Of a DNA stretch of 64,000 bases, positions 33,810-43,479 are shown one piece after another. The notes under the pieces are model-generated. The model did not search any database. It was not told the DNA's origin and saw only the letters and a program-made list of their open reading frames with translations. The stretch's first letter is position 1; each line of letters opens with the position of its first letter. This DNA is from Penelope pileata (lineage: Eukaryota; Chordata; Aves; Galliformes; Cracidae): NCBI GenBank assembly GCA_013396635.1, contig WBMW01004826.1, positions 376-64,375 of the forward strand, in the 5' to 3' direction. The position numbers were made by a program, and so were the translations under genes.

Positions 33810-34140
33810 CACAGAGCTTAACTGAGCAGGCGCTGAGTGCTTGGAACGGTTAATTATTACCCAAACGGTGTCTGAGCGAGCCTGAAAGGATTGAAGAATT
33901 ATGAAACTGTAATGAGGGAGGCCCATTCTTGGCAAAAGTTGAAGTGATTCAAATGCTGGGGAATTCAGTATGTTTTCCTTTCTTCCGAGGACTTTGTGAG
34001 CCAGCCCACGGTCCCGATCACGTGGTGGGGACCGAGCAGGCCCAGCAGTATGATGCTGTAAGGGCTTCTTCGGTTCTGCTGTCACTCCAGCTGTTTAAAT
34101 ATAGCTTTGAGTCTGTAATTAACTGGTTGTAATTTCTTAA
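33810..34140. other. Candidate conserved non-coding element
   Basis: This block has GGTTAATTATTACC, TGAAGAATTATGAAAC, TGTAATTAACTGG and TTTAAATATAG cores plus CpG-bearing 'ggtcccgatcacgtgg' with an E-box CACGTG near 34020. GGTTAATTATTACC is itself nearly palindromic. The mixture suggests an enhancer. It was not tested. Confidence 0.37.
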
Positions 34141-34317
34141 CTCCCAAGCATGTGAATTTCTGGATACGGTGGTTTGGTGCTGGATCCTCTACGGAGAGTT
34201 CTTCTTCTGGCCTTGGAAGACCAAAAGGAAAAAGTCAAGAACATATCATTCCTCTTCCTCTGCTCATCTGATTCTCAGCTGTTTCCCTTGCAGCTGGTCC
34301 TCGAGTGGCTGCACAAA

Positions 34318-34440
34318 GGTGGTCAGGATGTCTGGATGTGGAACTGAGGGCCATGGTTTAGCGGGTAATCTTGGTGCTAGGTGGGCGGTTGGAGTAGATG
34401 AGCTTGGAAGTCTTTTCCAACCTGGATGATTCTGTGATTC
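34318..34440 (+). mobile_element. CR1 LINE 3'-end fragment
   Basis: It has the CR1 tail in sense: a 'gatgtctggatgtggaactgagggccatgg' phrase, 'ggttggagtagatgagcttggaagtcttttccaacctgg', then 'atgattctgtgattc', which is the short terminal repeat typical of CR1 3' ends. It is 5'-truncated to about 120 bp. Confidence 0.92.
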
Positions 34441-35591
34441 AGGAAGGTCCCCACTGAGCGGCCTTTCTGATTCATGCAGCTAACTGCCCAGGTTTTGTGC
34501 TGCTTCTGGTGTTTTTAAACAGGCAGGATGTGTTGGTGGAAGTAACCTGTTACATCTCAGCTCGCGGGCAGTAACACAGGCAGCCGGCCTCTCTGTGTCT
34601 GGGGTGACTCCGAGTGTGTGGTGTCCTGATGGGAACTGACCTCGATATTTATTTTCCTTTCTAGCAAAACTTGATAGCCGTGTCCTTGAATTCTTCCATT
34701 AGTAAACATCTCAGGAAAATGCTTATAGGAGCTGGTATCAGGCAAGATGAAGAAGGGGCCACGTGATTTTGGAGTTGGCTAAGATGGTCGTGCTTTGCTC
34801 TGAAACCAGGCAAGCTGAGATGAAATTTCTGGAAGGTTTATAAGAGCATCAGCTTAACATTTCATGAGCTTTGTGTTATTAAATGCAGAAGAGAGCCGTG
34901 AGACAGTCTTGTGGTGTGATGCTGTGAAACATTTCCCTTAGGATGAGTGGTGGGGGGAGAGGGGTAGGTGGGAGGTCAAAGCTGCTCCTCAAGTGGGACA
35001 CGGGCAGCCCGTCCTCTCCCATGCCTGTGCTGCCCCTAAGAACCCCTCTGTGTTGGTGCTGACTTCAGTAATATGCATCAGATGGAGAATCAAAGCCAAG
35101 GCTCATAAAGCCCCTGGATGTCACCTCGCAGAGCAGCAGTCCTTGAGTCAGTGGAAAAAGTCTACAAAATGGTTATGAAAGTCTCCATGCAGGCAAACAG
35201 GGAAGGGGAGGTGATGAACTTGCAAAGCTCACCCTTCTTTTCATGTGCTTGCAAATGAAAATGACTGCAGGGATTTTGAGCAAAATGTTCCCTTGCAGTT
35301 TGGGTAGGTCTGGGCTGATCTCGATGTGCTGTTGCATGTGTAGATACGCCCGCATTTAGGGACGGGGTGAGCCCGTGGGCTGTGGCCCTGCTGTTCCTTT
35401 GCTGCGTTGCTCTCTGTCCGTGGGGGTCTCTGAGCACTGTGCAGGTCCCCTGGGAGCAGCACTGCTGAGCTGGGTGATGTGGGTCCCAGCCAGCGTCGCC
35501 CTCAGGGTGCTGCCACCCCTAAGGGAGTGTCATGCTGCAGCAAGCAGAGGACAGCAGGGCAGAACTGCTCCTTGTGTTGCTTTTTCATTTT

Positions 35592-35628
35592 AAAAAAAAA
35601 AAAAAAAAAAAAANAAAAAAAAAAAAAA
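35592..35628. repeat. Poly(A) tract with a single ambiguous base
   Basis: About 37 A residues contain one N at 35614. No retrocopy, target-site duplication or transposon body could be recognised upstream, so it is a simple homopolymer whose exact length is uncertain in the assembly. Confidence 0.9.
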
Positions 35629-35829
35629 GAAACATCCAATTCAGCCCCCTGCCCCATGAATCCTACCTTCGTCTTGGAGTATTAAAAACATCCTGGAGCT
35701 GAGACCCTGCTCTGCTCGTCAGTGTGGGAGGATTCCTGCCAAGACACTGACCCCTGGTGGAGTTTGCAAATGTCTTTGTGTCTATTTTTCTCTTTGAAAG
35801 GCAAAAATCCCCTTTCAGACCTTTGCTTG

Positions 35830-36010
35830 GTCCCTCACAATCCAGGGCTATCAGAAGATTTATTATTAAACGGAGGCTCCGGGGTGATTTATGAAATTAC
35901 AGCTGAGCCGCGTTGTGCACTGCTTACAAATTGCAAAGATATTCCATGGGACGTAAGCTCCAACGAGCCCGGGATATATTGCACTGCGGGGAAAAGGAGA
36001 GCTTAAAACC
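35830..36010. other. Candidate conserved non-coding element
   Basis: An AT-rich and CpG-bearing block with AGATTTATTATTAAACGG, GATTTATGAAATTACAGC, TTACAAATTGCAAAG and 'gagcccgggatatattgc' cores. Sequence complexity is high and no repeat is visible. Support is compositional. Confidence 0.35.
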
Positions 36011-38044
36011 AGCTGGCTGACTGCAACAGCTACAGCCACTTCTCTTTGATGGGAAGATGATATACATCTGGGTTTAATACAGAGCATGATGGACTGACAT
36101 CAGGCTTTGGAATATCTTATACAAACTGGATGATTTTCACTTGTTTTTTTTTTCAGAGCTGTTGCACCACTTTATTCAAAGTTTTATTCCTTTTTTTTCC
36201 CCTGTTTCTGCACGTGTTAGTGACTTCTTGTTCAACTTCCCTAAGAGCTGGGGGTAGTTTCCCACTGGTTTCCAGCAGGAGAACTTCTCCATGCTCTTAT
36301 CAAGTGCACGTGGTGAGAGCCAGAGCTCGCAGACAGCGATGCTGCAGCACCATATGTGGAATCGCTGAGCTTAATTGGCTACCTACAAATACACCCCAGA
36401 TGTTAGTAGGAAAAAGGAAACTGGAACACATTATCAGGAAGGATGCTTCGTCTTTGGAGTCGATCCCTCAAATGGAGACCCCTCCTCTATCTGCTGGTGG
36501 CTGCGCTTCCCCAGGAGCTGTTGGAGAGGGGTGGGTGTGCTCTGGGCTGTGTGATGGATATCAAGGACAGTAGGAAGTCCCCATGAGCCAGGTGCTGTGG
36601 GTCATAAAGCCATGTAGCTGCTCTGCAGTTGGACCTGGTGGAGCTATGCTGATTGACAGCACCTGGACTGAGACCTTTGCCATCCACAGAGGCATGGCCC
36701 GATCAGGTCTTGATAACCCATCAGTGGGAGGACTTTGGGAGTTGGCTCCTCTTCCTGAGATCGCTGTTCTCATGGATCCAAGTGTTTGCAACCATTTCTG
36801 CATGAGCAATCTCATACTTGAGCTTGTTAGTAAGTGGTGATGTTTTTATTTAACTCTCTCTGTTGGGTAATGCATCATTTAGCACTGAGTTTGTGCCTGG
36901 CCTGGGTGAGGGTTGCTCATGGATCTGGTTGGGAATATTTAATGGTAGCTCTAGAGTTTCTTGCATTTGGGGTTTAAATTGACTGTTATGAATAACTAAT
37001 CCTGACATATGCCTATTTCCAGTAAATAATTCTTAGCCTGAATGCAGCTGAACTTGCTTCAGTCTTTCCAGCTCTTTAGACTGTGTCCATGGTTCCCTGC
37101 CATAGAGCCCCATGCCAGTACCTATAAGCATCCACTGAGTAGAAATCCTGCTTCTGAGTAACAGCAGCAGGGCTGTGTTCCCTGAGACCCTGCTCTGGCC
37201 ATGCTGCTTGGTACTGGCAGGGAGTGGGTTGTATCCTTCCTTCTTCACCCTGGGCTTGTGTCTATAGAGGCGATGGCTTGGATGGATGCAACCTCTGCTG
37301 CTGAACTATTCACCCTTGGGCTTAAATGGACAAAATTTGGGAGAACCGTCTTGATGTGCTGGGAGTTGTGCTTTATCTCCTTTGAGGACCAGCCCTGGGA
37401 TGAAGTCCTTGTACCTCCATGGCCAGTGTTACCCAGCACACCCCAGTGCTGGCTTTGGGCCGGGGCATTCTGGCTCCCGCAGTCGCCTTTTTAGGATTCT
37501 CGGGACCAAACTGTGCTTTCATGTCTGGTAGCACAGCCCCAGGAGCACCCCGTGGTCTGGCCTGGGAGAAGTACTGCAAGGAGAATGGAGCGTGAACCAT
37601 AAATTTCTGCAACACCAAGCACTCCCAGCTGAGCCTGGCCGCGCGAGCAGCGTTACGAAATACCGGCATGGCTTTCTGAGATACTAATTAGGGATGGACA
37701 AACCAGAGGGAAGAAAATAAGAAATCCCTTTGCACTCTTTCTGGGGTTAAAGAAAGTTCAGCTCACTTTCTGCCTCCCCCCTGTGTTTCCCTTTTGTGCA
37801 GGCTCTTCTCATCCAGGTTCCAGCAGGGCTTGGCTGTGGAACTGCTGGAGTGCTGGGGAAGGCTGTAGCTGTCACGGCAGGATTCCTAAAGCGGGCTGGA
37901 AGGGGCCACTAACCTAAATATGAGCGTGGCTGTGTGACTTACAGCAGTCACCTAAATGTCAGCAGTCAGCTAAATGTGTAACTTGGAGTGATCCCTGTGT
38001 TGTGTGATGCTGGCTCCCCAAAGAGAATAAATGAGGGGTGTTGT

Positions 38045-38215
38045 GTATGGAATCATTAAGGTTGGACAAGCCCCCAGCCCATCCCACCATGCCCACTGAG
38101 CCATGTCCCCAAGTGCCACATCTCTGTGGTTCTGGAGCACCTCCAGGGATGGTGACTCCCCCACCTCCCTGGGCAGCCTGTGCCAATGCATCACCACTCT
38201 TACTGAGTATCCAGC
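38045..38215 (-). mobile_element. CR1 LINE 3'-end fragment, antisense
   Basis: On the + strand it reads 'ggaatcattaaggttggaca', 'cccagcccatcccaccatgcccactgagccatgtcccc', 'caagtgccacatctctgtgg', 'ggagcacctccagggatggtgactccccc' and 'cacctccctgggcagcctg', the reverse complement of a CR1 3' end. It closely resembles the copies at 49091 and 63476, so all three belong to the same or related subfamilies. Confidence 0.93.
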
Positions 38216-41200
38216 AAGGATCTGGATATTCCTGGAGTGGAACCCATCGATGCGATTCCTTCTCTTACAGATGGGAATGGTGCTTGCCTGGGAGGGCTGT
38301 GCTCACCCAGGGTACAAGGTCTGGAGGTGCCCATCCCAATTGTTGGCAAGTCTTTCCCATAATGAAAGCTCACAAGCTCTTCTGTGCTGCTAATGGTACC
38401 ACTCATGGAATGCTGCAGGAAAGCTTTCTAAATGAGAATAAAAAGCAGTGCAGGTGAACTAATGTGCATCTGGTGCGTGTCTTTGTGCTCTGCTCACCTC
38501 ACTTTCAGTAGGAGCCTCTCCAGCCCTTCCTGCAGAGCTCCCCGTCACAGTGTGCCCTGCGGTGCCAGCTCAGACCTGCGTGGACCAGAACCACGCGATC
38601 ACAGCGTGTTAGTGTCTGGCTAATGAAGCTCTGCATTCAGTGCCGGATTCCTCTGATGCGTTAGGAAATAGTTATCATTTTTTCTTTGGCACTGTGTTCT
38701 GTGTTTGATAAGCAATTGCCGTTGGCCAGAAGCGATGCCAAGATTTCAGTGCTTGTTACAGAGCTAAATATGTGATATTGCAACACATGTAATTGGGATA
38801 ATTTAACACCCCATTAACAGAGTGCAGGAATGGCCTCTTCTCTTACTGCTGTTTGGGTCCATTTTTATAACTCTTGCAGTCATTTGGGAGAATATTTTTT
38901 TTTTTTTAGTGGAAAATGGATGTGTTCCTTCTTGAAGTCACTTATTTTGAAGCATTGAGCAGAAGCATTTTTGCAGCTGTCTATTTGCAGTGGGACACCT
39001 GGAGTCAGCCACATCCCAGCTCAGTAACTGGGAAGTAGGGGCTGTGGTCCCTAATCCCACTTCAGGCTTCTTTGCAAGGGATTGTCCAAAGGAGGAGGAT
39101 GCTTTGACTTTTGATTCGTGTTGTTCTTTTGAAATCTGTGTCACAAGGCAGGAGATACATGGAGGTGACTCTTGCCTTGGGATGGCTCAGTGATGGGACC
39201 ATCCCCACCTCTTGTCCTGTGCCCCCAGATGTGCTGCTGTGCAGATGGGTGAAATCCAAAGCCAGGTCTTCTGCAGCATCCTCAGAAAAGCTCTTTCAGA
39301 GCAATTCAGATCACATTAGAAGCAGGAAAGACTGGCTGCTGCCAGGGATCCTGCTCTGCAGGAGCTGTATTTCTGGCTGAACCTTGCTTTGAGCTCTGGG
39401 TGATGGGGCTGGATCTATTTGCATCAGAATAGCTGCTTTTGAGATCCAAGCAGCATCTCCAAACCTTTTGATCTTCATGAGCACAAGCACGCTTGGAGAT
39501 GGACTTGGCTGAGCTGTGCGTGGGGTTGCACTGAGGAGCTTGTAATTAAGCCTGTTAATCTTGCAGTGGTTGGGGTGTGTTCAAATAAAATCTTGAATTT
39601 TAGCATGGGAGCATGGTAAGGCAGAAGAGGTTAACGAAGAGGTTAAATGTGTCCAGGCTGGCTATTGTGGCTCCACACCTGATGGAAGCTGGGGCTGCTG
39701 GAGCTCCAGCCCAGCCAGCAGCCTTTGTGTCCTCTCTGCCCCTCCTGGGTAAGGAATAACCCTCATTTTAGGGCAGCCACTGCAGTGCTGGTCAGCCTGT
39801 CCCTGCTCATGCATTTTTCAGAAAGTCATTTTGTTGCTGAAAATCTGATTTCATGCAATCAGCACGCGGTGGCCCAGCGGGGTCTGAAGGCAGAGGAGTG
39901 CTGGCTGCTGGAGAGCAAAGGCAGACAGCAGTCCCAGCCATGAGCTGCTGCCTTCCTGCCAGCTACACCCCTCTAATTGAAGGCACAGTTTAATTTTAGC
40001 CTTTCTGGTGATGCTGCTCCTTTCCTGATTAGATCCAGCCTGATAGGAAAGAGAAAATTGACTTCAACCTGCTGGAGGGCTTTGCTCTTCTGGCTAAGCA
40101 GCGCAGGGAACTGGTCTGGTTAAAGTTCGTGTGCGCTGTTCTGCTGCATCCCCCACAATAGGCTCCTTGCTCTTTAGTAATCCCAACATCTTCATTTTAC
40201 ACTGAGTCAATTCTTTGTGTGTCATAAAGTGTTGCAGATGACTTTTCCACCCCCATCAAACAGGGGTTTTTAGAATAATTTTCACCTGTTTTTCCCAAAT
40301 GCTTTTTGATCCCCAGTGGAAAATTTAGAGCTATTCTGCATGTAGAAATCATAGAATTGTAGGGCAAAAGGTGGTGAAGCAAAGCTTTTTAGAAGCTGAA
40401 ATCTTTGTAAAATTTCTGAACCATTTTTCTGAGTGCATTGGAGGGACCTCCCATCCCACTGGCCCACACTTGTGCGTGAATGAGCAGCTCCTCGATGAGG
40501 GCTTGAATTCTGCATCTGCCTCTGGTGTTGGGGTGTGGTGCCCACCTTGGGGGCTGGTGGGTTAGAAGTGGTTGGGGTTTTGCTTTGTGGGGTTTTCTGT
40601 GGTGCCCAGGATGTGGGCAGTGTGTCTGCACCCGCTCCCAGCACATCCCTCCAGCTGAGCCCGGGTGGGTTCTGTTGCTGCCTGGAGCACCCGTCTGGCA
40701 GGCTCTGAGCCCTGGGGCAGCTGGTGACGATGTAAAACCTTGTGGTCTTGCTCTGAACAGGTTTAAAACAAACTGAATGAACCAGCAGGACGTGTGAGTG
40801 CTCCAAGCACGCTGAGCACCATCAGCTCCATGCTTGCTTCCCCTGGGTGCTGTCCTGCATGTGAGATGGGAGCCTGGTGCAGTGGGCACTGCGGTGCATT
40901 CAGTGTGCTGCTCTGAGCAGGGCTGCTCTGCTCACATCTGAAAGCTCTCCTGGTTTTCAGCTTGGATCAGAAGCGCAGGTCCTCCTGATTTAAGTCTAGC
41001 AAGACTCCATGCCATTGATGAAAAGACCTTTCAGACAGCTCGGATGTCTCTGAGGGCTTCTCCTCTCCTGGAAGCAGAGCCGTGTGTTGGTTTTGGAGGC
41101 CCACGTTCCCCTTGGCAGCCTTCCACACGTATATTTAGAAAGGAAGATCATACCTTCCGTCTCAAAAATAACCCAACCTGATGACTTAATTCAGGGAGGA

Positions 41201-42578
41201 AAGCTCAAAGCTCCCTCCTGAGCTCCTGCAGCTAGCTCATGGCTGTGGGGTGTCCCTGCTGGACTGTGGGTTTCTGCTGGCTGAGGGCATCCCAGGCTCT
41301 TTGGGAGCTGTGTGATGGAGCATGGGGAGCTGTCTCCTTCACCAGCAGTGGTGTCCATCTGCCTATTGCACAGCAGCATCTCTGCATCAATAGAGTTGGG
41401 GCGCTCCATCTCCTTGGAGACTTTGCTGGGGGAAATGGATGTCAAAAAGCATCCTTATGAAGTTACACTAAATCACTTCTAATTTTCTATATGTTTTTCT
41501 TGTGCTGCCATTGGAGTTCTATCTGTACATTACTAATAAACAGGGCAGAAACGTGTGCAACTCACATCCCAGCGAGACAAAGCCCATCTCAGTGGCTTCC
41601 TTTTGGTCCTTTGCTTACACAAATGGTTGCATCTCCTCCAGCAGTTTGTGCTCACATGGAGCATGATGCAGCCACCCTGACCTGTGCAGGGCTGGTGCCT
41701 GGGCTCCCCCTCGCTCTGGCTGTTGGCAAGCCTGACCCAGCTGCTCCATTCCCATATGCTGCCATTTATTTCTAAGGCTGGGTTAAGCCTAAAGCTTAGC
41801 ACTGAAATGGGGTTCCTGATTTTTTGTCCCCTCTGCTCAGGGCTTGCCTCTTGCAGATGTGAAGTGTAACGTTTGATGGCAGGATGGAGATGTTTAAGCT
41901 CTTCTAATGAAGCACCTGGAGACCCACAACAAAGATGCTGTGTGCTGCTGTGGCCATCGCTGTGTGTCCCTTCACTGCAGCTCAGCCTTACCACTGCTGC
42001 TTGCACTGTGCCCTGTTTTCCCCTTGCCCTATCAGCTGTGTTATCTGAAGTGTGCTCTGAGTGATTGCGATGTTGAAAGGCCCCGGCGTTAATTGGCATT
42101 CAGAATGGTGTAGTATTATGAGGTGTGCCTTAATGTAACAATCTCCCTTTTTGGGTATTTACTCTGTACTACTGAGTAAATGCAGAGATAAAAGAAGGTG
42201 GAATTAGCACTTCTCTTGCTTGCACTAAAGCCAAGTCGCGTTATTTTCTTTTCTGTGGGTTTAGGCCTAAAAGTAGCTCAGGTATGTGCAAGTTTAAACA
42301 AGATGAACCGGGGCCCCATTAAAAATTACTCTCTCCTGGATAATATTCAACATGGGATTAATAGTAGAGAGGCTGATGTCATCCCAAAGCTCCCGTGACC
42401 CTCAGCACTGACTTAGCATGCGGCTGAAATAAAACGTTTGTTCTGCAGAAAACTTTTTCCTCCTGGAAAATGTGATGCTGCCGCCTTCCCAAAAACAGAG
42501 GGAGAGGGATCAGGAGCAATGTGCAAAAAACCTAATTGGCTATTAAGAAACTCCCATCTCCTAGGACTTGTCCTAAAG
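38216..42578. other. Intergenic region, part 3
   Basis: Nothing coding could be supported. An AT-rich, repeat-free island at about 38620-38830 (with TAATGAAGC, AGTTATCATTTTTTC and ATAATTTAACACCCCATTAAC cores) is a weak regulatory candidate. The rest is ordinary unique sequence. Confidence 0.65.
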
Positions 42579-42628
42579 CAGGGCCTGTTCGGCTTCTAGG
42601 CCGCACACGGCATGGCACAGCCATGCTG

Positions 42629-42663
42629 AGGCCTACACTGGGGCCTACGCTGTGGCCTACCCT
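42629..42663 (+). repeat. Degenerate 'ggcctac' repeat in the hAT element
   Basis: Three units of 'ggcctac' followed by five to seven bases occur in a row, probably decayed 'ggcccgc' units from the GC-rich 5' part of the transposon. Confidence 0.55.
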
Positions 42664-42815
42664 GCCCTGCGCCATCATGGCGGTGGCTCTGCCCCACCAA
42701 GTGGCCCGGCCTGGCCCTGGGCACACACCTGTCAGCAGCACCCAAACATCGGTGTGCCATCAGCCCTGTCTGAGCTGCAAACGGGACGTGGGGAGGGTGC
42801 AGTGCTAACTCAAGT

Positions 42816-43340
42816 GATGACAAATAGTTTGATGCGTTTTGATGTGTTAGCTAAACCCTGTCCTGTAAATAGCAAAAAAAATGTGGGCTTGCCTTCTGTT
42901 TTGATAAAGGAATTTGAGAATAGGTTTCAAGATTGCCAAAAAAAAAAAAATAAATAAAAAAATTTTTTTTGGTACATTTGCAACTTCATTTTCAGTTGAC
43001 ATAAATATATTGCCTGTGATTTTTCAATTAGAATGTGTAGAGCTGCAGTCAGATGTTCTACTCAAAAATTTGATCATGTCTCTCTACTGGACTTTTATAA
43101 GCCCTGTCTTACCAGAGAAATAGATTCCTCACTTCACAACCACACCTTGTTCACATCATTGCTTTTTGGCAGTATGTATGTTTGTGATCAGCTGTTCTCA
43201 AGGATGAAGCACAGGAAAAGCAAAAAAATTTTACCAAAAATCTGACAAACACCTTGAGAACTCACAGAGAACTGCAACCACTTCCATCGAACCGGACTGA
43301 TGTATCAGTTTCACAAAAACAAGGTCAGATATCCTGCTTG
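42816..43340 (+). pseudogene. hAT transposase C-terminal remnant, frameshifted
   Basis: The translated pieces fall in three frames and read in order as the end of a Charlie/GTF2IRD2-type hAT transposase. They are a 'LIKEFENRFQDCQ' piece (about 42903-42941), an 'FATSFSVDINILP' and 'LECVELQSDVLLKN' piece (about 42981-43076), an 'SLLDFYKPCLTRE' and 'FGSMYVCDQLFSRMKHRKSK' piece (about 43081-43225) and a final piece ending near 43337. The SLFGSTYxCEQLFSxMKxxKS-like run is the hATC dimerisation region. Shifts occur at A-rich runs near 42940, 43065 and 43222. No N-terminal BED zinc finger or catalytic core is present, so it cannot make an active enzyme. Confidence 0.85.
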
Positions 43341-43479
43341 GTTTTTTTGTTGCTCTTTGTTTTAATACAGAACATATATGAAAAATTTATTACTTATAGG
43401 CATTAACTATATTGTATATTTTATATGCAGCTCAAGACAATGCCTCTTCGCTGGCAAGCCAAAAGGTTGGACACCCATG

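Larger units (their letters stand above)
27193..34317. other. Intergenic region downstream of SMAD6, part 1
   Basis: No gene could be supported here on either strand. The stretch holds a 23-bp duplication near 27551-27590, a short 15-bp tandem repeat at 28791-28820, a 93-bp tandem duplication at 29290-29480 and several AT-rich islands (28370, 28900, 31180, 33810) given as candidate regulatory elements. The remaining sequence is unremarkable. Confidence 0.7.
34441..38044. other. Intergenic region, part 2
   Basis: No gene or RNA gene was recognised. The stretch includes a 39-base A tract with one N (35592-35628) and a candidate regulatory island at 35830-36010. Open frames of 60-147 codons here have no family features. 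Confidence 0.65.
42579..43479 (+). mobile_element. Decayed hAT-family (Charlie-like) DNA transposon
   Basis: The right end, 43458-43479, reads GCCAAAAGGTTGGACACCCATG, which with one change is the hAT/Charlie terminal inverted repeat (CAGGGGTGTCCAACC read from outside). The interior encodes a recognisable hAT transposase C-terminus in broken frames. The left end is proposed at the CAGGG at 42579, followed by 'ggcttctaggccgcacac', similar to the subterminal region of such elements. Flanking octamers TCCTAAAG (42571-42578) and CCTTAAGT (43480-43487) are only roughly alike when shifted by one base, so the target duplication is uncertain. The right end and class are well supported and the left end is tentative. 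Confidence 0.75.

Noticed and set aside
40345..40365. A 'atcatagaattgtag' string as a CR1 3' end
   Set aside because: The similarity is limited to about a dozen bases and nothing adjacent continues the CR1 order.
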